From Nitrospinaceae bacterium (GTDB taxonomy: Bacteria > Nitrospinota > Nitrospinia > Nitrospinales > VA-1), in NCBI GenBank assembly GCA_029261695.1, contig JAJDAV010000063.1:1-37929 (forward strand): a stretch of 37,929 nt of DNA. The letters are read 5' to 3'. Below are positions 8,364 through 15,618 of the stretch, in pieces (position 1 is the first letter of the stretch; the number at the start of each line of letters is the position of its first letter). The position numbers and the translations under genes are program-made. Below the pieces are notes generated by a model. It ran no database searches, was not told where the DNA came from, and saw only the letters and a list, made by a program, of their open reading frames with translations.

Positions 8364-9512
8364 ATGGAAAGACTATTTGGAAGGATATTAACAGTTGTAT
8401 TATTGGCGTCATTTTTTATGACAATAACCCCCGAGGGCGCAGAAGCTATACCCGCATTTGCCCGAAAACATTCTTTTGCCTGCACTCAATGCCACCAACA
8501 ATTCCCTAAATTAAATAAATTTGGAATCGCATTTAAGAATCGTGGCTATCGACTACAAGGGGAGAAAGGAAAATTTGTATGGGAAGAAAAGGTTTGGCCC
8601 ATTGCGGGCATCGGGCGAATGGGATGGAAGGCAACTGATAACCGAACCGGAAATACTGGAGCTACTTCTGAGGAATTTGTATTTGAAGGACTCGAACTCT
8701 TCAGTGGAGGAACACTTGCACCGAGAATTTCATACTTTATCGATGCACTAACAGCAGACAACCTCCCTCTTCTCCAATTCAATGACATACTTCCTGATAG
8801 TGCATTAAATATTAAGGTTGGACAATATAACGTCGACAACTATGGTCTTTCGCATCCTAGAAGACTGACCTTCTCCACATACCTGGTTCAAACAACCGCC
8901 GATAGAGGCGACAATGTTACTTTCAGTAATCAGGGAATAGAGATCAATGGTCAGTTCGAAGCCTCGGGAACTAGATATATTCTTGGTGGGGGCGATGGGT
9001 CTACCACACAAACAGAAGAAAAATTGTTCAAATCATTTTTTGGTTATTTTATGAAGGATTTTGGGGAGGGCGGACACGCACTATCATTAATGTTTCGAAC
9101 AGATGAAAGCGGAACAAAAGCAAGCACAGGTAAATCATACACCGTCGGGGGCGGACTCCAATTATTCGGCGACAAGTGGGATTTGACGGCCCATGTATAC
9201 CATTTTACGGGAGGGAATGATTTGGATTTCACTGAGAATGCGAAAACCAAGGACTATAGAGCGGTAAGTGGAACAGTAGAAGGCACATATAAAATTACTG
9301 AAAAACTTTTGGGCCTTGCTCGGTACGATTGGCATAACACTCTTGACAGTAAGGCCAAAGAATACGCCATTGTTGGAGCCCTTCAGTACCACTTTGTTCC
9401 AAACGTTAAACTAAATGTAGAATACAGAACCAGTGATGTAAAAGTAGGAGGAACCACAAATACTGCTGGAGACGAGAAATCTCTGCGAACCTATTTGCGA
9501 TTTGGATTCTAA
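8364..9512 (+). CDS. monohaem cytochrome c - outer-membrane beta-barrel fusion, Cyc2-like
   Basis: This 382-residue exported protein has a signal peptide (1-28, AEA cleavage) and one haem c motif C40-T-Q-C43-H44. The block FPKLNKFGIAFKNRGYR follows directly, and then about 310 residues of alternating polar/hydrophobic strands ending in LRTYLRFGF, a typical outer-membrane C-terminus. This order, a short cytochrome domain fused to a porin, is that of Cyc2 outer-membrane iron oxidases. Other monohaem porin families share the N-terminal block, so iron oxidation is not proven. I chose ATG 8364 because AGGAGA at 8348-8353 lies 10 bases upstream; an upstream in-frame TTG at 8343 has no such site. 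A Fur box, leader ORF and terminator precede it. Confidence 0.8.
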   Translation: MERLFGRILTVVLLASFFMTITPEGAEAIPAFARKHSFACTQCHQQFPKLNKFGIAFKNRGYRLQGEKGKFVWEEKVWPIAGIGRMGWKATDNRTGNTGATSEEFVFEGLELFSGGTLAPRISYFIDALTADNLPLLQFNDILPDSALNIKVGQYNVDNYGLSHPRRLTFSTYLVQTTADRGDNVTFSNQGIEINGQFEASGTRYILGGGDGSTTQTEEKLFKSFFGYFMKDFGEGGHALSLMFRTDESGTKASTGKSYTVGGGLQLFGDKWDLTAHVYHFTGGNDLDFTENAKTKDYRAVSGTVEGTYKITEKLLGLARYDWHNTLDSKAKEYAIVGALQYHFVPNVKLNVEYRTSDVKVGGTTNTAGDEKSLRTYLRFGF

Positions 9513-9519
9513 TTCTTAC

Positions 9520-9584
9520 CCATCATGGCCTCCCTCACGGAATTCTCCTCCAGTACTCTAAGAGTAAGAGGGTGGCCATGATGG
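9520..9584. repeat. 65-nt imperfect inverted repeat / hairpin
   Basis: CCATCATGGCC (9520-9530) and GGCCATGATGG (9574-9584) are perfect 11-base complements. Inside, after one T/T mismatch, CCCTC pairs with GAGGG, and a small TACTC-TAA-GAGTA hairpin sits in the centre. It starts 8 bases after the cytochrome-porin stop codon but lacks a T-run, so it may stabilise the mRNA 3' end or be an intergenic repeat element. It is not a standard terminator. Confidence 0.6.
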
Positions 9585-9767
9585 ACTTAATGGCCCGATT
9601 TTCAGACATATCCGCTTGGAAGCAAAGCCGGGGTTAAATAGACCAATACTTTTAAACACTATTTTTAGTATATCTAACAAGAAATTTGTTACTGTAAAGT
9701 TAGAGCTAAAAACAAGACTAATTAAAAGTTGACTGTTTTTCCATTTCAATTCTTAGGGGGCAAAACA

Positions 9768-10259
9768 ATGAACGGTTTAAAAAAACTTGGGGTATTGTTT
9801 TTTATTCTTACATTTCCTTCACTTGCAATAGGCTCAGGAAATGCTCAGTTGGAATTATGGAAAAGATCTGAGTTTCTGTATGGTCCCTGTGGACACTGCG
9901 CAGATTTAATTACGATAAAGAACAATAAAAATTGGGCTGATTTTATTCATTATGACCTATCAGCTAGCGATGGGTATTTCACAGCAAATTTAAACGGACC
10001 TGCCGGAACATCAGTAACCTTATATGGCTTAGAAGACTTTAAAGAAAATCAGGGTTATTTAATTATTATAAAAAAAGATGACTCCGCGATAGAAATTGAG
10101 GACTTTACGGCTTTTGCGCCGGGACAATGGACAGAGATTGATAAAGAAGCAGGTTCTTACTCTGTCTATTATCAACCGCACCAAAATTTCAAATCCTCCG
10201 TTTCCTCGGTCAAATGGGGTAAGTGGTGGAACGGATCTTCCCCAACTAGCCAAAACTAA
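9768..10259 (+). CDS. secreted beta/gamma-crystallin-like protein
   Basis: This 163-residue protein has a signal peptide (about 1-25). The mature part has a CGHC motif (C41-G-H-C44) and a beta-rich core. The segment SVTLYGLEDFKENQGYLIII and the ending SSVSSVKWGKW resemble the Greek-key motifs of beta/gamma-crystallins (VTLY..F.G and ISSVKV). That makes a calcium-binding extracellular beta-sandwich the best guess, but this is recognition of a weak pattern. CGHC also occurs in thioredoxin-fold enzymes, but the rest does not look like one. ATG 9768 is preceded by AGGGGG; an upstream TTG at 9729 is not. The last 20 residues lie in purine-rich DNA resembling the palindromic intergenic repeats of this genome. 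Confidence 0.6.
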   Translation: MNGLKKLGVLFFILTFPSLAIGSGNAQLELWKRSEFLYGPCGHCADLITIKNNKNWADFIHYDLSASDGYFTANLNGPAGTSVTLYGLEDFKENQGYLIIIKKDDSAIEIEDFTAFAPGQWTEIDKEAGSYSVYYQPHQNFKSSVSSVKWGKWWNGSSPTSQN

Positions 10260-10306
10260 AAAAGATCCCCCCCCTACCCTCCAGTCTAAGCGGGAGGCAG
10301 GAGTTT

Positions 10307-10561
10307 TTAATCGTACTTCAACTTCATAGCCAGCAATGCTGACGATAATATTAAAGTAATCACATTCCAGAAGATGATTGGAAATTGAGCAATCATAATT
10401 CCGTAAATTAGCCAACACAAAACCCCCAAGCTAAATACAGAAAACATAGCCAACGAAAGGTCTGCTGCAGACTTACTCTTCCAGGTTTTCCATACTTGTG
10501 GAACAAAAGCAGCGGTAGTTAAGAATCCGGCGAAGCTACCCAATAATGTTGCGTGATCCAT
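10307..10561 (-). CDS. SemiSWEET-type sugar transporter
   Basis: This is an 84-residue inner-membrane protein with three transmembrane helices. Its features are the PQ-loop motif (PQVWKTWKSKSA at 21-32), an LGVLCWLIYG second helix, and N66 after FPIIFW. All are marks of bacterial SemiSWEETs, which dimerise to move sugars by facilitated diffusion. I chose ATG 10561 because the family is 84-95 residues long and starts just before the first helix; a longer upstream frame would overlap the YdcZ gene. It lies 19 bases after the YdcZ-like gene and is probably cotranscribed with it. The substrate is unknown. Confidence 0.9.
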   Translation of the reverse strand: MDHATLLGSFAGFLTTAAFVPQVWKTWKSKSAADLSLAMFSVFSLGVLCWLIYGIMIAQFPIIFWNVITLILSSALLAMKLKYD

Positions 10562-10580
10562 TAAATTATCTTTCAAATTT

Positions 10581-11024
10581 TTAATTTTTGCGAATAAGTA
10601 AAAATCCACCAACTAACAACAAAACCCCTAGAACTCGCTGAAAATCCATTCTCTGAATGTTAAAACCCAACCAGCCATAGTGGTCAATCAGAATAGAAGC
10701 AACCAGTTGTCCCGCCAGCAACAAACTCACTAAAGCAAGTGCGCCAATTTTAGGTCCTGCAATAATAGAACCTAAAACCACTGCGGCTCCTATCACGCCC
10801 CCTCCCCAAAGCCACATTGGTAGAGAAACGACCTGTCCCCAGGTAGGCAGAGAAGCTTTAAATACTACAGAACTCACAATCAAGCATATCCCACCCACCA
10901 GAAAGGAAACCAACGCAGCTAAAACGGAGCTATTAATACTTTTTGCAAGTTCTGCATTAACACCGACTTGAACCGGCAACAAAACGCCTATGAAAAATGC
11001 CAGTGTCGTTAGAATGTAATTCAT
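10581..11024 (-). CDS. YdcZ (DUF606) family DMT-type membrane protein
   Basis: This 147-residue protein has five hydrophobic helices with the family's style (GVNAELAKSINSSVLAALVSFLVG in the first loop; GGGVIGA and GPKIGALALVSLLLAGQLVAS in the middle). YdcZ/DUF606 proteins belong to the drug/metabolite transporter superfamily and usually act as half-size dimers; their substrates are not known. It forms a pair with the SemiSWEET gene downstream and follows a small acidic protein by 38 bases. Confidence 0.87.
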   Translation of the reverse strand: MNYILTTLAFFIGVLLPVQVGVNAELAKSINSSVLAALVSFLVGGICLIVSSVVFKASLPTWGQVVSLPMWLWGGGVIGAAVVLGSIIAGPKIGALALVSLLLAGQLVASILIDHYGWLGFNIQRMDFQRVLGVLLLVGGFLLIRKN

Positions 11025-11062
11025 TAATATCCTCTTTTCATTTCTGAATGAGGCAAGTTAAA

Positions 11063-11350
11063 TCAATCCTCGCCCAATTCTTGTGACAGGTCAGATAACA
11101 TTTGTAATACCCCACACATTCTAAGTCGATCCTCTTCCTCCATATCAACAAGCCAGTCTTCATAGCCATTATTTTTTAGATTAACCAAATTGGTTTCATT
11201 ATCCAGATCCGCAAAATTATAAAAATCTTCTTTGGCCTGATTAACAATTACTGAGTAATCAATGGTACTCATAACTAATTGATATAGTTTAGAGGATTGC
11301 GGCAATTGGCCCGCCATTTCAATTAAAATAGGGTTTCCTTTTGAATTCAT
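11063..11350 (-). CDS. unknown small acidic protein
   Basis: This 95-residue predicted cytoplasmic protein has no signal peptide or membrane segment. It is acidic in its C-terminal half (DWLVDMEEEDRLRMCGVLQMLSDLSQELGED), mostly helical by composition, and has one cysteine. I do not recognise a family. It is upstream of and in the same direction as the YdcZ/SemiSWEET pair and divergent from glutamate dehydrogenase. Length, normal codon use and a plausible ATG support a real gene, but there is no clear ribosome-binding site. Confidence 0.6.
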   Translation of the reverse strand: MNSKGNPILIEMAGQLPQSSKLYQLVMSTIDYSVIVNQAKEDFYNFADLDNETNLVNLKNNGYEDWLVDMEEEDRLRMCGVLQMLSDLSQELGED

Positions 11351-11476
11351 GTTATATTTTCCAAAATTTATAGTTCAAATTAGCAATGATTTTTAAATCA
11401 GCCGGTAAAATTTAACAAACACATCAGTTACACATTACCAGATAAATTGCTATCTATTTCATTGTAAAAACTAAAA

Positions 11477-12841
11477 ATGAAAGCAAACAAAATGAAAAAA
11501 TCAGAAAAACTGAATTTAGAAGATTTTATGGCTGGTTTAGTAAAAAGAAATCCTGGGGAAACAGAGTTTCACCAGGCAGTAGAAGAAGTCGCCGCAACGG
11601 TTATTCCGCACATCAATAAAAATCCCGTTTACCTCGAAAACCAGATCCTGGAACGCATGACCGAACCGGATCGCACCATTATTTTTCGTGTTTGTTGGGA
11701 AGATGACACTGGAAAGATACGCACAAACAGAGGTTATCGAGTTCAATTCAATAATTCCATTGGCCCCTACAAAGGTGGCCTTCGGTTTCATCATTCTGTT
11801 AACCTCAGCATTTTAAAATTTCTCGGATTTGAACAGACATTCAAAAACAGCCTTACCACTCTTCCGATGGGAGCAGGAAAAGGCGGCGCTGATTTCAATC
11901 CAAAGGGGAAATCGGAACGCGAGATCATGCGGTTCTGCCAATCCTTCATGACAGAATTATCAAAACATATCGGACAAAATATCGACGTCCCCGCAGGAGA
12001 TATTGGTGTTGGAGCCAGAGAAATAAGTTATATGTTCGGACAATATAAAAGGTTGAAAAATGAATTCACCGGGACAATGACAGGTAAAGCACTGGAGTTT
12101 GGAGGAAGCCTTATCCGAAAAGAAGCCACCGGTTATGGTGCAGTGTATTTCATGGAAGAAATGTTGAAACATCGTGGCGATTCAATAGAAGGAAAGAATT
12201 GTCTGGTATCAGGATCAGGAAACGTTGCACAATTCGCCGCCCAAAAAATAATACAATTGGGAGGGAAAGTTTTAACCCTATCCGATTCATCTGGGTTCAT
12301 TTATGACCCTAAAGGTATAAATGAAGAAAAGCTCAACTACATTATTGATCTGAAAACTAATAAGCGAGGAAGAATTTCAGAATACGCAAAAAAATACAAA
12401 TGTACCTTCCATGAGGGGAAACGTCCTTGGACAATCAAAGCCGATTTAGCTTTCCCATGTGCAACTCAAAACGAAATTGAGCTTAAAGATGCCCATCATC
12501 TGGTCAAGGGGGACATTATTGCCATTGCAGAAGGAGCAAATATGCCCACTACAAACGAGGCAATTGAAGCCATAAGAAAAGCCAATATTCCATTTGCGCC
12601 GGGGAAAGCAGCTAATGCAGGCGGGGTTGCTGTTTCCGGTTTAGAAATGACGCAAAATAGCATTCGACTTGCCTGGAGCCGTGAAGAATTGGAAGAACGT
12701 TTGAAAAATATAATGCGCGATATCCACCAGCAATGTGTCAATTATGGAACTGAGAAAAAACAAGTCGACTATGTCAAAGGTGCTAATATAGCAGGGTTTG
12801 TAAAAGTTGCTGATGCAATGGTTGCGTATGGTGCGGTTTAA
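11477..12841 (+). CDS. gdhA: glutamate dehydrogenase, NADP-type
   Basis: This 454-residue enzyme interconverts 2-oxoglutarate plus ammonium and glutamate. The length, the N-terminal region (FHQAVEEVAATVIPHI...YLENQILERMTEPDRTIIFRV) and the catalytic segment PMGAGKGG with K135 are those of hexameric, NADP-preferring, small-subunit GdhA (EC 1.4.1.4). The Rossmann motif GSGNVAQ lies at about 246-252, and GEGANMP-type substrate residues appear as AEGANMPTT. NADP preference is inferred from subfamily likeness. ATG 11477 was used; a second ATG at 11492 is possible, as neither has a strong ribosome-binding site. It is divergent from the small acidic protein and 37 bases before yajQ. Confidence 0.95.
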   Translation: MKANKMKKSEKLNLEDFMAGLVKRNPGETEFHQAVEEVAATVIPHINKNPVYLENQILERMTEPDRTIIFRVCWEDDTGKIRTNRGYRVQFNNSIGPYKGGLRFHHSVNLSILKFLGFEQTFKNSLTTLPMGAGKGGADFNPKGKSEREIMRFCQSFMTELSKHIGQNIDVPAGDIGVGAREISYMFGQYKRLKNEFTGTMTGKALEFGGSLIRKEATGYGAVYFMEEMLKHRGDSIEGKNCLVSGSGNVAQFAAQKIIQLGGKVLTLSDSSGFIYDPKGINEEKLNYIIDLKTNKRGRISEYAKKYKCTFHEGKRPWTIKADLAFPCATQNEIELKDAHHLVKGDIIAIAEGANMPTTNEAIEAIRKANIPFAPGKAANAGGVAVSGLEMTQNSIRLAWSREELEERLKNIMRDIHQQCVNYGTEKKQVDYVKGANIAGFVKVADAMVAYGAV

Positions 12842-12878
12842 TTTTTGATCCAACTTTAATTTAAAAAGGGAAGTATCA

Positions 12879-13382
12879 ATGGCCTCAAAAAGTTGTTCTT
12901 TTGACATTACTTCTGCCACAGACCTTGCAGAAGTTCAAAATGCTTGCAATCAGACGATGCTGGAAATTCGCCAACGTTTTGACTTCAAAGGTAGCAAAAG
13001 CCAGGTTGAAATCGATATGAAAACCGCGGAAATAAAAATCCTTTCGGACGATACCCACAAACTAAATGCAGTGCTGGATGTACTCAAAGGGAAACTAATT
13101 AAAAGAAAGGTTTCCATTAAAGCTCTGGATTATGGAAAGGTTGAGGCTGCATCGGGCGATACTGTTCGCCAAAACGTGAAAATCCAACAGGGAATCCCTC
13201 AGGAAAAGGGAAAAGAAATTGTAAAACACATTAAAACTCTAGGGCTGAAAAAATTACAAGCGCAGATTATGGACGATCAGGTAAGAGTTACAGGAAAAGA
13301 TAAAGATGATTTACAATCGGTAATTGCCGAGCTCAAACAAAAAGATTTCGAAATAGACATGACCTTTAGTAATTATCGCTGA
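12879..13382 (+). CDS. yajQ: YajQ-family nucleotide-binding protein
   Basis: This 167-residue cytoplasmic protein of the YajQ/DUF520 family has two similar alpha/beta halves. The N-terminal block [20 protein letters not shown]...[11 protein letters not shown] and the block [26 protein letters not shown] are diagnostic. YajQ proteins bind nucleotides, and a Xanthomonas member is a cyclic di-GMP effector that influences transcription. That would fit the c-di-GMP machinery at 3020-6125 but is only a suggestion. AAAGGGAAG precedes the ATG. The length is slightly above the usual 160-165 residues because of a short N-terminal extension. Confidence 0.94.
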   Translation: MASKSCSFDITSATDLAEVQNACNQTMLEIRQRFDFKGSKSQVEIDMKTAEIKILSDDTHKLNAVLDVLKGKLIKRKVSIKALDYGKVEAASGDTVRQNVKIQQGIPQEKGKEIVKHIKTLGLKKLQAQIMDDQVRVTGKDKDDLQSVIAELKQKDFEIDMTFSNYR

Positions 13383-13424
13383 CAGAGGCCAACCCATTTA
13401 AGTTTGATGGCACTAACTGAAAAA

Positions 13425-13967
13425 TCAATCCTGCAATAACTCCAGAATTTTTTCTCCAAACAGTTTTCCAGATCCAGGGTCATTTGAAGTAATTATCTTA
13501 TCAACTACGACCAGACTTTTTTCTTCAGGGAAAGCCCCCACTTTTTCTAATTCTTCAAGACAACTCTCATCATCCAAGGGTGCTGAAACTTCACATCGAG
13601 AAAGCAACCCTGCACGAGCCAAAGCTACAACCGATAGGCCAAAAGCACCTAAAATTTTTCCGGCCCTAAAATGGTCTGTAAGAATTTGAGGTAAAATCTG
13701 ATCCTCCCAAATTGACCTTCGAGAACCTTTTCCTCCAATAACAATGACGGCATCATATTTTTTCCGTCCCAGTAAATAGCGATCCCAATCAACCACCATT
13801 CCCTCAGGTTGATGCAAAATTCCTCCTTCACCTCGAGCTTCCTTACCAGATTTTGATAATATTCGACAATGGTCGGAATCCCTTTCCAAAACCTCTTTTA
13901 AATCAAACAATTGTTGTTCTGAAAACTTGTTCTGGGGAATCACCAGCAGAAAAAGGCGTGAACTCAT
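13425..13967 (-). CDS. DJ-1/PfpI-like protein lacking the nucleophilic cysteine
   Basis: This 180-residue protein has the DJ-1/PfpI Rossmann-like order: a YDAVIVIGGKGS strand-turn (71-82) and a nucleophile-elbow region ILGAFGLSVVALARAGLL (105-122). In active family members that elbow reads A-I-C-x-G, with a reactive cysteine; here the position is Phe109/Gly110, so the usual nucleophile is absent. It may be a binding or regulatory protein and not a protease, deglycase or chaperone. ATG 13967 was chosen because GGAGGG lies 5 bases upstream; an upstream frame opening at 13991 would run through that site. It converges with yajQ. Confidence 0.78.
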   Translation of the reverse strand: MSSRLFLLVIPQNKFSEQQLFDLKEVLERDSDHCRILSKSGKEARGEGGILHQPEGMVVDWDRYLLGRKKYDAVIVIGGKGSRRSIWEDQILPQILTDHFRAGKILGAFGLSVVALARAGLLSRCEVSAPLDDESCLEELEKVGAFPEEKSLVVVDKIITSNDPGSGKLFGEKILELLQD

Positions 13968-14103
13968 AAAACCCTCCAACTTCTTATACAAATAATAATA
14001 ATTGCCTTTTTCTCAATAACTTAAAAAATTCCAGACAACTAAAAATATAATTTTAAATTCTGATAATTTAACTATAAAACAAAAAGTGCAGAAGTGATAA
14101 CCC

Positions 14104-14132
14104 TTGACATGATTTTCAATCTTATGCAAAAT
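14104..14132 (+). promoter_or_regulatory. promoter of the cold-shock protein gene
   Basis: A perfect TTGACA (14104-14109), a 17-base spacer and CAAAAT (14127-14132, 4/6) lie just before the gene, giving a predicted 5' untranslated region of about 30 bases. That is shorter than the long leader of E. coli cspA, so cold-shock control through a long leader is unlikely. Confidence 0.45.
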
Positions 14133-14168
14133 AACACTTGCTTACCATTTATAGAGAAGGGGCGCACA

Positions 14169-14369
14169 ATGGCTAATGGAAAAGTGAAATGGTTCAGCAA
14201 TCAAAAAGGCTACGGTTTTATTCAGACGGATGAAGGAGAAGATATCTTCGTCCATTTCTCCGCAATACAAACCGAAGGATTTAAAACTTTAGGACAAGGA
14301 CAAGAAGTTGATTTTGAAATCAGCGAGGGTCCCAAAGGTCCACAAGCAGCTAACGTCACCACCAAATAG
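14169..14369 (+). CDS. cold-shock domain protein (CspA family)
   Basis: This 66-residue single-domain protein binds single-stranded RNA/DNA through the RNP1 motif KGYGFIQ and RNP2 motif DIFVHFSAI. Its start [18 protein letters not shown] is standard for the family. GAAGGGG lies about 7 bases before ATG 14169. The frame is open further upstream, but that part includes the promoter and ribosome-binding site. The protein is probably an RNA chaperone; whether it is cold-induced cannot be told from sequence. Confidence 0.96.
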   Translation: MANGKVKWFSNQKGYGFIQTDEGEDIFVHFSAIQTEGFKTLGQGQEVDFEISEGPKGPQAANVTTK

Positions 14370-14454
14370 TATTTATCCTTTCTTTCATTACAATCTGGTA
14401 GTATCACCTGCCGTTTTTTTCTCACCATCAATATTACATAAAGCGGAGTAACTT

Positions 14455-14772
14455 ATGCCGATAATAATGACCGCACGTTATCAGGTGCACCCTCAAGCAA
14501 TTGATAGATGCAAACAGGCAATTAAAAATCTGGTTGAATACGTGAAAGAAAGTGAAGAGGGAACTTTGTACTATATTGCACAGCAGGAGAAATTGAATCC
14601 CTATGCCTTTCTCCATACTATGATTTTTAAGGACGAGGTCGCATTAACTCTCCACCGTTCATCCGAGGCAGCCGAGAGATTTGTCAGCATTATTTACCCC
14701 TCAGCTATAGACCCATTGGAGTTCAAAGAATATCATGAGGTAGCACATAACCTCAATTTATCAGGTCAATAG
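14455..14772 (+). CDS. ABM-domain (antibiotic biosynthesis monooxygenase fold) protein
   Basis: This 105-residue protein begins MPIIMTARYQVHPQAIDRCKQAIKNLVEYVKESEEGTLYY. That is the ferredoxin-like ABM dimer fold found in YgiN-type quinol monooxygenases and related small enzymes, with the usual E-x-G-T-x-x-Y turn. The final WxD/S-xEAxxxH pattern is loosely present (LHRSSEAAERFV). No cofactor site is visible and the substrate is unknown. It lies 85 bases after the cold-shock gene and its stop is 1 base from the stop of the convergent small protein. Confidence 0.75.
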   Translation: MPIIMTARYQVHPQAIDRCKQAIKNLVEYVKESEEGTLYYIAQQEKLNPYAFLHTMIFKDEVALTLHRSSEAAERFVSIIYPSAIDPLEFKEYHEVAHNLNLSGQ

Positions 14773-14773
14773 A

Positions 14774-15103
14774 TTACGATTCGTTGATATCTTTTAAGAG
14801 GTCAGCAACTTGCTGCAAGTTATTTTCAATATTGGGAGGGCTTTCAGAAAACGCTGAGTCGTCTATCAAGCCTGTTTTCTTTTCCGTGGTCTCTTGGCTT
14901 TCATTTGAAAAAAATTTGCGGAGCTGGTAATGACGATCAACCCGAATCCAGCTATTCCCATCACCAGAAATTTCATCCGTCCCCAACAAAGCTCTTTTTC
15001 GAATATATGTCTGGAGCTTATGTGTAGGAACACTGGGAATAGTTATCGCACCTCTTCGGACCAAAACCATCTTTATAGGTTTTTTCGTTAATTTTTGATC
15101 CAC
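14774..15103 (-). CDS. unknown small protein downstream of lspA
   Basis: This 109-residue protein starts with GTG at 15103, chosen because AAGGAG lies 5-6 bases upstream; a longer frame to 15157 would overlap lspA by 44 bases. The N-terminal half (MVLVRRGAITIPSVPTHKLQ...LLGTDEISGDGNSWIRVDRH) loosely resembles GYF_2-like adaptor domains, in which a small sheet ends in a conserved G-x-x-W turn. The C-terminal half is polar and probably disordered. No signal peptide or membrane helix is present. It is the last gene of the M50-trpS-ileS-lspA operon, only 10 bases after lspA. Function is not known. Confidence 0.62.
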   Translation of the reverse strand: MDQKLTKKPIKMVLVRRGAITIPSVPTHKLQTYIRKRALLGTDEISGDGNSWIRVDRHYQLRKFFSNESQETTEKKTGLIDDSAFSESPPNIENNLQQVADLLKDINES

Positions 15104-15113
15104 AAAAACTCCT

Positions 15114-15617
15114 TTATACTGCTTTATCAGGGGGGTGGGATGGCGTATGACCAACAAACATATCTGCGGCCATTAACATTACGCCTATTGTAATACAAGA
15201 ATCAGCAATATTGAAAGCAGGCCAGTGTTGGTTTTCAATAAAAAAATCTAAAAAATCGATGACTTCTTTGTGAAGAATTCGATCGATTAAGTTTCCTATT
15301 GCACCACTAAATATCAAAATCAAACCACCATGCGCTAAGCGTTTTTCTTTTTCAGTTTGGTGAAAAATCACCATGATAGCCATAATAGCTATTATCGAAA
15401 CCAGTATTAAGAGATAGGGCTTTAAGTCAGATTGTTCCTCAGAAAAAATTCCAAAAGCTACCCCTGAGTTTCGAATATGCGTTAAATTAAAAAACCCTTC
15501 CACAATCTTGATGGAATAGTTTAATGGAATATGCAAGGTGACCATAAATTTAGTGTATTGATCAATTACAATCAATGCACTTGAGACTACAAATAATAAT
15601 ATATATTTATTTCTCAA
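15114..15617 (-). CDS. lspA: lipoprotein signal peptidase (signal peptidase II)
   Basis: This 167-residue inner-membrane aspartyl protease removes signal peptides from prolipoproteins after lipidation of the +1 cysteine. Four hydrophobic helices are present, with the conserved blocks GNLIDRI, VIDF (catalytic D121) and FNIADSCI (catalytic D139). I chose TTG 15617 because GGAG lies 6 bases before it and the next residues (RNKYILLF) match usual LspA starts. An alternative TTG at 15632 would overlap ileS by 14 bases. The gene begins 1 base after the ileS stop. Clients in this window include the lipoproteins at 6243-7949 and 29200-29571. Confidence 0.95.
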   Translation of the reverse strand: MRNKYILLFVVSSALIVIDQYTKFMVTLHIPLNYSIKIVEGFFNLTHIRNSGVAFGIFSEEQSDLKPYLLILVSIIAIMAIMVIFHQTEKEKRLAHGGLILIFSGAIGNLIDRILHKEVIDFLDFFIENQHWPAFNIADSCITIGVMLMAADMFVGHTPSHPPDKAV

Positions 15618-15618
15618 T

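Noticed and set aside
10059-10418. Minus-strand open frame of 119 codons across the end of the secreted-protein gene
   Set aside because: It overlaps both the plus-strand gene and the SemiSWEET gene, and contains PPLTPFDRGNGG-type residues typical of translated intergenic repeats.
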